Below are positions 43,321 to 55,917 of a stretch of DNA of 64,000 nucleotides, piece after piece; position 1 is the first letter of the stretch; each line of letters starts with the position of its first letter. The translations under genes and the position numbers were made by a program. The notes below the pieces were generated by a model, which saw nothing but the letters and a program-made list of their open reading frames with translations, did not search any database and was not told the DNA's origin. The DNA comes from Siphonodentalium dalli. Lineage: Eukaryota > Mollusca > Scaphopoda > Gadilida > Siphonodentaliidae. The DNA is taken from NCBI GenBank assembly GCA_032622095.1, contig CP136066.1, forward strand, positions 229,716,961 through 229,780,960. Direction: 5' to 3'.

Positions 43321-45330
43321 TATATTTATATACATTTAGCGAAAAAGCCACTTTTGTAAATGTATTTAAATCGAAAAGTGTATCGTGACAAAACCAGCCC
43401 AAAATATCCCATAGCACCCGACCAGAAACCAGCTGAGAACAATTTCAAAACGAGGCTCTTTATGTATATAAGATGGTGTATGGATGCCCAACCATCCGCC
43501 TTTGACTAGTAGTGATGTTTGTTCACCATGATTCCCGACGCTATGCTATGAATTTGGATAGTCACTTTAAGCTAGTGTTTCGTGTCTATTTTTATGCGCC
43601 GACTACTCGTCAGGGACAGGCGCTTTGATTAGATAAGTCGAAATGTTTATGTCTGTTTACGGAATACATCAGATTCCAGTTAATTACCACGTGATGTGGA
43701 AGATTATTATTTGCAAATGTCATGCAATCGGAATACATAGGATTCCATGGTAGTTTTGCCACGTTAGGTGGAGTGTTGGATTTGCAAAATACATGCAATC
43801 ATTCTGTATGTGTATCTGGAATGCATAGGATTCCGTATTCGTTTTTGCCACGTTATGTGGCATAGGTTGGATTTGCAAATTTCATGCAATCATTCTGTAA
43901 GTAATGTCCGTGTATCCGGAATGCATAGGATTCCATGGTAGTTTTTGCCACGTAATGTGGATTGTTGGATTTGCAAAATTCATGCAATCATTCTGTATGT
44001 TACATCCGTGAAGGAATACATCAGATTCCAGTTTCAAACTCTCCGCGTCAACTGCCGAAGTGCAGACTCTCTGGTCGCTTTAAGATAAAAATCTATTCCA
44101 GCCAGTTTAAACTGATTTGTCTGCGGGGTTCGCCCATTGTATTTCAGTTGTGATAAGCAGCAAATCATGCTGGGAGGGACATGTTACCGAATAGCGCCAC
44201 TAGACGTGCGGCATCCTTTGTAGTAGCTTTCCGTGTGAGAATGTATCACGTGTGAAAGTTTAATGCGTAATTGATCACTTGTTAGTCTATCGGTATTAAA
44301 GACGCGTGGCATTTTTATGAGTAGAAGTATCTGACTCTCGGCCATATCCAGGAAAAATATTTATCTCTGACTTCTAAAGATCTTAGCTCAGTTAGGTGTT
44401 TAGATTGAATAAAGAGCGTTAATTCGACAATATTTCACCCAATTTTCGGGTACGTCGAAAGTCAAAACTTGGTGTACATGTATATACGGAACACATAATA
44501 TTCCAATTGGGTGTCACTTCAAGTGCACTATTATTCTTCATATTACGTGCAATATATATGTCATATTCGTGATGGCATACATCGGATTCCAGTTTAAATT
44601 TGCATATTCTATGCGAGCTCCGATGGCTTGGCCAGTATATAGCAGTTCCATTCATGAGAAGTTACATATTTTATGCAATTTGTAACATCTTTTATGCGCC
44701 GACTACTCATCGGGGACAGGCGCTTTAATTAGATAAGTCGACAATTTTATGTCTGTTTACGGAATACATCCGATTCCAGTTGGTTACCACGTGATGTGGA
44801 AGATTTTTATTTGCAAATGTCATGCAATCGGAATACATAGGATTCCATGGTAGTTTTGCCACGTTAGGTGGAGTGTTGGATTTGCAAAATACATGCAATC
44901 ATTCTGTATGTGTATCTGGAATGCATAGGATTCCATATTCGTCATTGCCACGTTATGTGGTATAGGTTGGATTTGCAAATTTCATGCAATCATTCTGTAT
45001 GTTATATCCGTGAAAGAATACATCAGATTCCAGTTTCAAACTCTCGCGTCAACTGCCGAATTTCGCATTTATAACTAGATCCGACGAAGCACCGCGTGTG
45101 GTTGCCCCGTTACGTGTCACGTACGATCATATTCGTCTTTGCCACGTTATGTGGTATAGGTTGGATTTGCAAATTTCATGCAATCATTCTGTAAGTAACG
45201 TCCGTGTATCCGGAATGCATAGGATTCCATGGTAGTTTCTGCTACGTAATGTGGAGTGTTGGATTTGCAAAATTCATGCAATCATTCTGTATGTTACATC
45301 CGTGAAAGAATACATCAGATGAATAATATA
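43321..45330. repeat. Duplicated block with ATTTGCAAAT tandem patch, copy B
   Basis: Matches 13556-15560 module by module. At least nine ATTTGCAAA units occur (43708, 43775, 43866, 43966, 44810, 44877, 44967, 45160, 45258), with TTGCCACGTTA(T/G)GTGG and GGAATGCATAGGATTCC. A longer unit is itself repeated: CGCCGACTACTC(G/A)TC at 43597 and 44697 starts two copies, 1100 bp apart. A TATATAAG cassette with a mutated initiator is at 43465. Confidence 0.75.
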
Positions 45331-45506
45331 CTATTTCAATGCATATACTGTTATAACTGTAACGGGGAGCCGTTTTATTTGAATCAGAATTACGGACATA
45401 CCAGACATCTTTGATATATATTCAGCCCTTGGAACTATTGAAGTATCTGTAAACATTGGGCACATAACCTTATACACCCCCTTCTCTTTAATATGTTTTA
45501 CGGTTA

Positions 45507-46500
45507 CCTTTGTCTTCAATCACGACATGCATTCACCTATTGTATACTCTTATAATGTGGAAAATTATATGTATGATGACAGAACAACCAGCCGTTTTGC
45601 TATTGTTGAACTTATTATCTGAACATTTCCTACCTGAAAACCCTGTGCCAATGCATTCTCTTTATGCATTTTTTATAATTTTTTCTTACATTCTTTAACA
45701 TTTTATCATTTTTTAAATCATTTTTCATACATTCTTTTTCGTTTTTTTTACCATTTTTTCTTACATTTTTTAACAATTTTATATCATTTTTTATCATTTT
45801 TTGTTATATCTTGCATTCTTTAACAATTTGTTATCATTTTTTTTTCATTTGTTCTTACCACGAGTTGTGCAAAATGATATGTATGACGACAGAACATGTC
45901 TTCCTGTCACCTTTGTCTTCAATCACGACATGCATTCACCTATTTTATACTCTTATCATGTGAGAAATTATATGTATGACGACAGAACAACCAGCCGTTT
46001 TACTATTGTTGAACTTATTATCTGAACATTTCCTACCTGAAAACCCTGTGCCAATGCATTCTCTTATATATGCGAGTCGACCATAAGTCGCCTCGCATAT
46101 ATAAGATAATGCATTGGCCAAACAATTTTTGCCAATTTTTTATAATTTTTTCTTACATTCTTTAACATTTTATCATTTTTTAAATCATTTTTCATACATT
46201 CTTTTTCGTTTTTTTTACCATTTTTTCTTACATTTTTTAACAATTTTATATCATTTTTTATCATTTTTTGTTATAATTTGTTATCAGTATATCTTGCATT
46301 CTTTAACAATTTGTTATCATTTTTTTTCATTTGTTCTTACCACGAGTTGTGCAAAATGATATGTATGACGACAGAACATGTCTTCCGGTCACCTTTGTCT
46401 TCAATCACGACATGCATTCACCTATTTTATACTCTTATCATGTGAGAAATTATATGTATGACGACAGAACAACCAGCCGTTTTGCTATTCTGTATTCCTG
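45507..46500. repeat. Three tandem units of about 400-480 bp
   Basis: CTTTGTCTTCAATCACGACATG starts units near 45507, 45909 and 46395. Each carries ATATGTATGA(T/C)GACAGAACAACC, and the first two continue into CTACCTGAAAACCCTGTGCCAATGCATTCTC, where the piggyBac-like MITE palindrome begins. The palindrome is full at 46051-46117 and cut short at 45648-45660. T-rich spacer like that of the MITE follows, so a MITE fragment was tandemly amplified with flank. Frames here are periodic, not genes. Confidence 0.75.
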
Positions 46501-46554
46501 CGTTGACTTGCTAACAAAGGCATTCAGGACGGTAGAACGTTGGTTATTCTGCCG

Positions 46555-47041
<487 letters not shown>

Positions 47042-47632
47042 TTAAAGGGGTACTGTACGCCACATGTTGTTGTTGGTTTCTATAGTATCCGAGTCGGAGA
47101 ATAAGGTAACAATTTTTCCATTATTTGAAAGTCTGTTGAGTACGAAGTCATGTTACGGATGACAAATTTACCGGAATGCAAAAATACAAATTGTCGTTGT
47201 CGAGTAATTTTTGTAAAGTTTTCAACCAAATGAATCAAATAAAAGTTATATTATATGCATACTAGTCCCATATAATCATTTAAGTTATTGTATCGTCGCT
47301 AGTCAGTGAGTGGCTTGAGTGTTCTCCCCGTATCATCATAATATTTTAAGCAATCGTGTGTGCGATCGGTTTAAAAATCCAGTATCCCTCAATTACTATT
47401 TTTGATTACGGTAATTCGTAATTTAATTGACGCCATTTTATGGCTCCAGTCATAAATTAAGTTTATATCAAATTATTAACTTTTAAATTATAAAATTTTA
47501 AGATAGCCTATTAACCTGAGCGTTTACAGAATACATCTTCGACTCAAATTACTTATGTTTCTATATATTATCGATATTAGATCGTTGTTGTCACCGGAAA
47601 TTTAATGAAAATGGCGTACAGTACCCCTTTAA
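47042..47632. mobile_element. TTAA-flanked MITE, AGGGGTACTGTACGCCA ends
   Basis: TTAA at 47042-47045 and 47629-47632 flank perfect inverted ends AGGGGTACTGTACGCCA. Length 591 bp, no transposase. The interior is not palindromic. Target choice suggests piggyBac-like mobilisation, though the ends differ from those of the twin-palindrome MITE. Confidence 0.8.
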
Positions 47633-47874
47633 TTTACAACCACATAAAGGTGGAAAAATTGACCTACCTAATGGTGAGACACTCCCATCCTTCTTCACAC
47701 AACCCTTCTCGAAATAAGTATAGGCATATTAAGGGTGTTCAGCTAATAGATTCAACAACAAATTGAAGCAGCCTACGTATGTTACTTATTTGCAAGTTAT
47801 CAGTAGAACATCACTACAGACTATTAGCGAAAAGTAACTACCATCCGCTGACTAGTTAGCTAAATATGTTATAT

Positions 47875-48023
47875 AGAGGATCTCACATGAGTTTCTACTT
47901 TATACGGAATTTATCAACCGAGTTCACTAAATTCGATTTGAGCCGAGATTTACCGAGGCTCAAATAGAATTTAGAGGACGAGGTTGATAAATTACGTATA
48001 AAATAGGACGAGTGTGAGATACC
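47875..48023. mobile_element. 149-bp fold-back element
   Basis: Left arm (GGATCTCAC...ACTTTATACGGAATTTATCAACC...CTAAATTCGATTTGAGCC) pairs with the right arm (GGCTCAAATAGAATTTAG...GGTTGATAAATTACGTATAAAAT...GTGTGAGATACC) with scattered mismatches. The loop is about 12 bp. No coding capacity. Confidence 0.75.
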
Positions 48024-48365
48024 TTTTATCACATGATCAAATAAACCCGAAGCAACGCGAAATATTCATCGAAAACAACAATCATAAACTACAGCGATCG
48101 CAAGTTATTTGAAGAACGCCATGACGTCATCGCACGCGCTGATATTAAACGTGTCTATTACCGATAATTATGAAACTGCTTTTATGGCCAAATTATGTGA
48201 TAAATATCATTATTGAACTGTTTGTATCCATTTATATGTAGGTGTCTCAAATATGACAAATATAAATAATGTATGGAGCCTCACACGGAGCAAAGGAGAG
48301 TGGTCGGACGGGAAGGAGTGGAAATATTTTAATAATAATAGTAATGATGATGTCATGAGAGTAAG

Positions 48366-48366
<1 letters not shown>

Positions 48367-48417
<51 letters not shown>

Positions 48418-48433
48418 GAAGGAGAGAGATAGA
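48367..48433. repeat. (GA)n microsatellite
   Basis: Uninterrupted AG for about 40 bp, then an imperfect continuation. Confidence 0.95.
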
Positions 48434-48448
48434 GCGAGGTTTAGATCC

Positions 48449-48759
48449 ATGAACATCGCATCGTTAAGACCTTAGTTCGTTTTCTGACCAGAAATCGTTA
48501 CCTCCCAATTGAAAGAGGTTCTTGGATAAACACCGGCTACTCAGATAGGAACTGTAGTATATGCAACACCGATATAGGTGACGAATTTCACGCGATTCTG
48601 AAATGCAAGGTTTTGCGAAAAAGTTACATAGCACCTTACTTATATAAACACCCAAATGTACTCAAACTCAGATAACTTTTCAATTCTGGAAAGGGGAAAC
48701 AAATGCGAAATTTGTCTATTTTAATACGTAGAATTGAGCCAATATTCGGACACGCCTGA
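48449..48759 (+). pseudogene. 3' end of a LINE-type retrotransposon ORF
   Basis: The + frame reads VRFLTRNRYLPIERG, then C-S-I-C-N with DIGDEFHAILKC, then RKSYIAPYLYKHPN and a C-terminal IRRIEPIF. The CxxC...HxxxC pattern with GDEFH is the characteristic C-terminus of many animal non-LTR retrotransposon ORF2 proteins. A stop at 48673-48675 interrupts the frame. The reverse transcriptase and endonuclease parts are absent, as expected of a 5'-truncated copy. Confidence 0.7.
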
Positions 48760-48959
48760 GGCTAGTTCTTCAATACCCGATGTCTCCAACACGATAATTA
48801 TCCTGGTTCTTATTAACCAGAATCATGGGTTATTACATGACTACACTTACTGTAACAATTCTCCATCAGCATTACTTTAACATTGACAATATATTACATC
48901 TATGTTGTACATGCACATGTATCTATATCTATATTTGCGAATGTCTGTCTGTCTGTGTT

Positions 48960-49265
48960 CTATAGCAATTCACAGGGGACCATCTAGATGCTCCAAAGGG
49001 TCTACTAGGGGTAACTTTTGACGAGAAAGATAATGGTGCTGGTTAGGGCGCAGAAAAGGGGAGGGGCAGAACAAAATAGTCGCCGATTGCCAATAATCTT
49101 ATATATAATCATCCCCCATGATATAAGGAATTTGATGGTGTGGTTTTAATATGTCAAAAGTGGCGCCGTTCGAGCAAGGAGTGCACGGAAGATGAGAGGG
49201 GCACCAAATTGATAAACTGAGTTTAGCACTAAGTGACCATCTAGATGGCACCAAACGGGTTTACT
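48960..49265. repeat. Inverted relative of the ATAGATGGTCCC repeat
   Basis: GGGACCATCTAGATG(C/G)(C/-)ACCAAA occurs at about 48975 and 49230, with GTGGCGCCGTTCGAGC and AGGGGCACCAAATTGATA between. These match segments at 34640-35400, partly in inverted order. The end GTTTACTGCTAG is followed by T, which could be a Helitron-like terminus, but no hairpin is clear. Confidence 0.5.
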
Positions 49266-49660
49266 GCTAGTAAATATATAAAACAGATAGTACTGCAGTG
49301 GCATGCGTACACCGTTAATTTATGTAACTACTCTGTTATAACTTATTCTTTGTATATCAATCATGATGACGAGTAATTAAACTATATATCTATCTGTAGT
49401 AAAGTTGTCGTGTTCTACGAATGGTCAAAATCGATTTTATTGAATATTTTGTGTTTTGACAATACTATTTGAATGGTATATTCGTAATATAGTCATAGTT
49501 ATAACATATTAGATACCCCACCCCAGTACTTCATGGTCGATTGTCACCTGATCGGTGTCTCTAACCGATATCAGCCGGCCGCATGCCAGGGAAACATAAT
49601 ACCGAAAGTATGCTTATTTCAGTAAGAGCCGAAAATCGGTCTCACATCCCCCCAACTTTG
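49266..49660. other. No recognised gene
   Basis: AT-rich sequence without a recognised feature. Confidence 0.5.
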
Positions 49661-49664
49661 GTCA

Positions 49665-50400
49665 AAATTGCCAACAGTTGGAAATTTCATACCTGACACA
49701 ACATTATTTAGAAATTTCACACCAACAACATGTTGAAAATGTTCTTGTAGTTTGATTTTCAAACAATTTATTGAGGTCAATTTATTGTTTTTGCACCAAT
49801 ATTCGCATATTTTCCTTCTTTTGGTGACAATTTTGGACTGAAATGGCCATCAGTTGGTAATTTTCTAAATTTAGGGGGGGGTGTCAGGTTGGACATTTAT
49901 AACACTTGGAAAGCATGTGCAATGGTCCCGCCCTCGTGGCCAGTCAAAAACTGCTAGTTAATTTAAGAAAACAATATTGCCCTAGATTTGTTCAAAATTG
50001 TCATTGGAACTGTCATTAGTTGGTCATTTTCAAACCTAAATGGGGGTTCCCGGTTTGAAATTTCTAACTCTAGGAAGGCTTGATGCTAGTATATATATAT
50101 GCTAGGATTTCGCGATCTTCTTCATATTTTATAATTTTCGCACACCGGGCCAAACCATGGTCGGCCGGTGTGTCCTGGCCCCTCCCCCATTGCAAATATA
50201 ACACTGCTAATTAGTTTTAGAAAACAATATTGTCCTATATTTTGTCAAAATTGTCAGCAGATGGAAATTTCCCAACCTAAGTGGGGTTTTCAGGTTTGAA
50301 ATTTCCAACTGTAGGAAGGCTTGAGGCTAGTCTAGATGCTAGGATCTCGCGATTTTCTTGTTATGTTTCAAAATTTTCCCACACCGGGTATTTATCCCGT
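49665..50400. repeat. About 245-bp degenerate tandem repeat
   Basis: AGAAAACAATATTG(C/T)CCTA...TTGTCA then (T/C)AACCTAA(A/G)TGGGG, GGTTTGAAATTTC and AGGAAGGCTTGA(T/G)GCTAGT occurs at about 49968 and 50216. A more diverged unit precedes it (GTTGGAAATTTCATACC...GGACTGAAATGGCC, 49665-49910). Confidence 0.65.
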
Positions 50401-51462
50401 AGTCGTGTATTCATTTGTCTGGAGTTAGACAACTGGGTGTCAAGATTTATGCAATGTTCAGGTTCAAATATCTGAATGTTCTCATACCATGGTTTATGAA
50501 TAAGCTATTATAACTTAGGTGCAAGGAAGGATGGAAATGGAATTATGCAAAACCTTGTTTTTGATCGGATTGAAGGGGGTGCAATTGGAATTCCCCAAGG
50601 TGGACACCCCCCAACGGAGACCATGGTACGTATTTAACTATTGCGATTTGAATCGCATTTCACACATATCTTCACTGCGACCACCAGCAAATTAAATATG
50701 AAAACATGCGAGTTGCGTAACTTGACAGTCTACCAGTGACAGATTGTATAACTGTTGCATGGGAATTAACTCAACAAAACTTCTTACAAATATGCAATAT
50801 AAATGTAGAATCGTTCCTCTCGCTCACGCTAAGGCACAATATTCCGGCATGTAGTGAAACTGTATGTGTGTGGCACCTCAATCCGTGTTGCCGTGCACTA
50901 TATGGGAGACACACATGTCTAAGAGAAAGTATTGGCACAGGGTTAGCTATTTCAGTAAATTTCAGTTAACTCTAGCCATGTATAAGGGTTAAGTGTTCTG
51001 AACGATACTTCAGTTATACGCTCTCATGTACTTACTGTACTGCGACTTCAAGTACACTGTGTCACAAAGTGATTGCTACCGGTTCATGTATACTTCAGAC
51101 TGTTTGTGTTTGTACATCTATTTAAAAGTTATCTAGATCGGTATCGCGGGAATTCGTGGAACGTTATAAAGATTCGTGTTGTGTTGGAGTCTCAACTTAA
51201 TCTCACTTCAGTTCGAACATTATTATAGGTTTCGCTAAGTCTGGACAATACATAATTAGGAACGCGGCGACATGAGGTTGTGTGTGCAAATGGCGTTTGT
51301 GCCCCCAATCAACATTTGGCAATATAAATATATTTAACCTAGCTACCAATTCCGTCAAAATGTTCAATAGTTGAAATTTGGAAATGGCATGCTTGCATGA
51401 CAAAATATCAGTTGGAAATAAACCAGATATATAGTTTGAAATTGTGCTAATTGTTTGATTTC
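50401..51462. other. About 1 kb without recognised gene
   Basis: Frames of 64-119 codons (for example minus 51203-51562) have no recognisable domain, and the longest overlaps the satellite edge. Confidence 0.5.
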
Positions 51463-54400
51463 CCACCAGTAATAAGTGGTGGAGTATATTGAGTTTAGAC
51501 CATACCCATAGAGAGCCCCATATAGACTGGAGCAGACGTCTCTCTATAGTGCATGCTTCCATCTATGTGAGGCTCCCTGTAGTATAAACATTAAACTTTA
51601 CCACCAGTAATACGTGGTGGAGTATATTGTGTTTAGACCATACCCATAGAGAGCCCCATATAGACTGGAGCAGACGTCTCTCTATAGTGCATGCTTCCAT
51701 CTGTGTGAGGCTCCCTATAGTTTAAACATTAAACTTTACCACCAGTAATACGTGGTGGAGTATAGTGTGTTTAGACCATACCCATAGAGAGCCCCATATA
51801 GACTGGAGCAGACGTCTCTCTATAGTGCATGCTTCCATCTGTGTGAGGCTCCCTGTAGTTTAAACATTAAACTTTACCACCAGTAATACGTGGTGGAGTA
51901 TATTGTGTTTAGACCATACCCATAGAGAGCCCCATATAGACTGGAGCAGACGTCTCTCTATAGTGCATGCTTCCATCTGTGTGAGGCTCCCTATAGTTTA
52001 AACATTAAACTTTACCACCAGTAATACGTGGTGGAGTATAGTGTGTTTAGACCATACCCATAGAGAGCCCCATATAGACTGGAGCAGACGTCTCTCTATA
52101 GTGCATGCTTCCATCTGTGTGAGGCTCCCTGTAGTTTAAACATTAAACTTTACCACCAGTAATACGTGGTGGAGTATATTGTGTTTAGACCATACCCATA
52201 GAGAGCCCCATATAGACTGGAGCAGACGTCTCTCTATAGTGCATGCTTCCATCTATGTGAGGCTCCTTGTAGTTTAAACATTAAACTTTACCACCAGTAA
52301 GTGGTGGAGTATATTGAGTTTAGACCATACCCATAGAGAGCCCCATATAGACTGGAGCAGACGTCTCTCTGTAGTGCATGCTTCCATCTGTGTGAGGCTC
52401 CTTGTAGTTTAAACATTAAACTTTACCACCAGTAAAAAGTGGTGGAGTATATTGAGTTTAGACCATACCCATAGAGAGCCCCATATAGACTGGAGCAGAC
52501 GTCTCTCTATAGTGCATGCTTCCATCTATGTGAGGCTCCCTGTAGGTTAAACATTAAATTTTACCACCAGTAATACGTGGTGGAGTATATTGAGTTTAGA
52601 CCATACCCATAGAGAGCCCCATATAGACTGGAGCAGACGTCTCTCTATAGTGCATGCTTCCATCTGTGTGAGGCTCCCTGTAGTTTAAACATTAAACTTT
52701 ACCACCAGTAATACGTGGTGGAGTATATTGTGTTTAGACCATACCCATAGAGAGCCCCATATAGACTGGAGCAGACGTCTCTCTATAGTGCATGCTTCCA
52801 TCTGTGTGGGGCTCCCTGTAGTTTAAACATTAAACTTTACCACCAGTAATACGTGGTGGAGTATATAGAGTTTAGACCATACCCATAGAGAGCCCCATAT
52901 AGACTGGAGCAGACGTCTCTCTATAGTGCATGCTTCCATCTATGTGAGGCTCCCTGTGGGTTAAACATTACACTTTACCACCAGTAATAAGTGGTGGAGT
53001 ATATTGTGTTTAGACCATACCCATAGAGAGCCCCATATAGACTGGAGCAGACGTCTCTCTATAGTGCATGCTTCCATCTGTGTGGGGCTCCCTGTGGTTT
53101 AAACATTAAACTTTACCACCAGTAATACGTGGTGGAGTATATTGAGTTTAGACCATACCCATAGAGAGCCCCATATAGACTGGAGCAGACGTCTCTCTAT
53201 AGTGCATGCTTCCATCTGTGTGGGGCTCCCTGTGGGTTAAACATTACACTTTACCACCAGTAATAAGTGGTGGAGTATATTGTGTTTAGACCATACCCAT
53301 AGAGAGCCCCATATAGACTGGAGCAGACGTCTCTCTATAGTGCATGCTTCCATCTGTGTGGGGCTCCCTGTGGTTTAAACATTAAACTTTACCACCAGTA
53401 ATACGTGGTGGAGTATATTGAGTTTAGACCATACCCATAGAGAGCCCCATATAGACTGGAGCAGACGTCTCTCTATAGTGCATGCTTCCATCTGTGTGGG
53501 GCTCCCTGTGGTTTAAACATTAAACTTTACCACCAGTAATACGTGGTGGAGTATATTGAGTTTAGACCATACCCATAGAGAGCCCCATATAGACTGGAGC
53601 AGACGTCTCTCTATAGTGCATGCTTCCATCTGCGTGAGGCTCCCTGTAGTTTAAACATTAAACTTTACCACCAGTAATACGTGGTGGAGTATATTGTGTT
53701 TAGACCATACCCATAGAGAGCCCCATATAGACTGGAGCAGACGTCTCTCTATAGTGCATGCTTCCATCTATGTGAGGCTCCCTGTAGTTTAAACATTAAA
53801 CTTTACCACCAGTAATACGTGGTGGAGTATATTGTGTTTAGACCATACCCATATAGAGCCCCATATAGACTGGAGCAGACGTCTCTCTATAGTGCATGCT
53901 TCCATCTATGTGAGGCTCCCTGTAGTTTAAACATTAAACTTTACCACCAGTAATACGTGGTGGAGTATATTGTGTTTAGACCATACCCATAGAGAGCCCC
54001 ATATAGACTGGAGCAGACGTCTCTCTATAGTGCATGCTTCCATCTGTGTGAGGCTCCCTGTGGTTTAAACATTAAACTTTACCACCAGTAATACGTGGTG
54101 GAGTATATTGAGTTTAGACCATACCCATAGAGAGCCCCATATAGACTGGAGCAGACGTCTCTCTATAGTGCATGCTTCCATCTGTGTGGGGCTCCCTGTG
54201 GTTTAAACATTAAACTTTACCACCAGTAATACGTGGTGGAGTATATTGAGTTTAGACCATACCCATAGAGAGCCCCATATAGACTGGAGCAGACGTCTCT
54301 CTATAGTGCATGCTTCCATCTGTGTGGGGCTCCCTGTAGTTTAAACATTAAACTTTACCACCAGTAATACGTGGTGGAGTATATTGAGTTTAGACCATAC

Positions 54401-55917
54401 CCATAGAGAGCCCCATATAGACTGGAGCAGACGTCTCTCTATAGTGCATGCTTCCATCTGTGTGGGGCTCCCTGTAGTTTAAACATTAAACTTTACCACC
54501 AGTAATACGTGGTGGAGTATATTGAGTTTAGACCATACCCATAGAGAGCCCCATATAGACTGGAGCAGACGTCTCTCTATAGTGCATGCTTCCATCTGTG
54601 TGGGGCTCCCTGTAGTTTAAACATTAAACTTTACCACCAGTAATACGTGGTGGAGTATATTGAGTTTAGACCATACCCATAGAGAGCCCCATATAGACTG
54701 GAGCAGACGTCTCTCTATAGTGCATGCTTCCATCTGTGTGGGGCTCCCTGTAGTTTAAACATTAAACTTTACCACCAGTAATACGTGGTGGAGTATATTG
54801 TGTTTAGACCATACCCATAGAGAGCCCCATATAGACTGGAGCAGACGTCTCTCTATAGTGCATGCTTCCATCTGTGTGGGGCTCCCTGTAGTTTAAACAT
54901 TAAACTTTACCACCAGTAATACGTGGTGGAGTATATTGTGTTTAGACCATACCCACAGAGAGCCCCATATAGACTGGAGCAGACGTCTCTCTATAGTGCA
55001 TGCTTCCATCTGTGTGGGGCTCCCTGTAGTTTAAACATTAAACTTTACCACCAGTAATACGTGGTGGAGTATATTGAGTTTAGACCATACCCATAGAGAG
55101 CCCCATATAGACTGGAGCAGACGTCTCTCTATAGTGCATGCTTCCATCTGTGTGGGGCTCCCTGTAGTTTAAACATTAAACTTTACCACCAGTAATACGT
55201 GGTGGAGTATATTGAGTTTAGACCATACCCATAGAGAGCCCCATATAGACTGGAGCAGACGTCTCTCTATAGTGCATGCTTCCATCTGTGTGGGGCTCCC
55301 TGTGGTTTAAACATTAAACTTTACCACCAGTAATACGTGGTGGAGTATATTGAGTTTAGACCATACCCATAGAGAGCCCCATATAGACTGGAGCAGACGT
55401 CTCTCTATAGTGCATGCTTCCATCTGTGTGGGGCTCCCTGTAGTTTAAACATTAAACTTTACCACCAGTAATACGTGGTGGAGTATATTGAGTTTAGACC
55501 ATACCCATAGAGAGCCCCATATAGACTGGAGCAGACGTCTCTCTATAGTGCATGCTTCCATCTGTGTGGGGCTCCCTGTAGTTTAAACATTAAACTTTAC
55601 CACCAGTAATACGTGGTGGAGTATATTGAGTTTAGACCATACCCATAGAGAGCCCCATATAGACTGGAGCAGACGTCTCTCTATAGTGCATGCTTCCATC
55701 TGTGTGGGGCTCCCTGTAGTTTAAACATTAAACTTTACCACCAGTAATACGTGGTGGAGTATATTGTGTTTAGACCATACCCATAGAGAGCCCCATATAG
55801 ACTGGAGCAGACGTCTCTCTATAGTGCATGCTTCCATCTGTGTGGGGCTCCCTGTAGTTTAAACATTAAACTTTACCACCAGTAATACGTGGTGGAGTAT
55901 ATTGTGTTTAGACCATA
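51463..55917 (+). repeat. 138-bp satellite array, about 32 units
   Basis: CATACCCATAGAGAGCCCCA recurs from 51501 to 55776 at a strict 138-bp spacing (one unit 135 bp), giving 32 core copies plus edges over 4455 bp. Units are nearly identical. Each contains a fold-back: GAGCCCCATATAGA pairs with TCTGTGTGGGGCTC (two G-T wobbles as RNA). After a one-base bulge, TGGAG pairs with TTCCA, closing a loop of about 24 nt. A second hairpin, CCACCAGTAATACGTGGTGG, lies in the linker, as does the palindrome GTTTAAAC. Variant sites (TGAGGCTC / TGGGGCTC, TTGAG / TTGTG / AGTGTG, GTAGTTT / GTGGTTT / GTGGGTT) show dimeric higher-order patterns. The core resembles the isolated copy at 20720-20800. Confidence 0.97.

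Noticed and set aside
48247-48456. Ser/Leu-rich minus-strand ORF
   Set aside because: Generated by the (GA)n microsatellite.
51463-55917. CRISPR-like or ribozyme-like array
   Set aside because: Units have no variable spacers, so it is a satellite. I looked for the hammerhead core (CUGANGA with GAAA) on both strands of the unit and found none.
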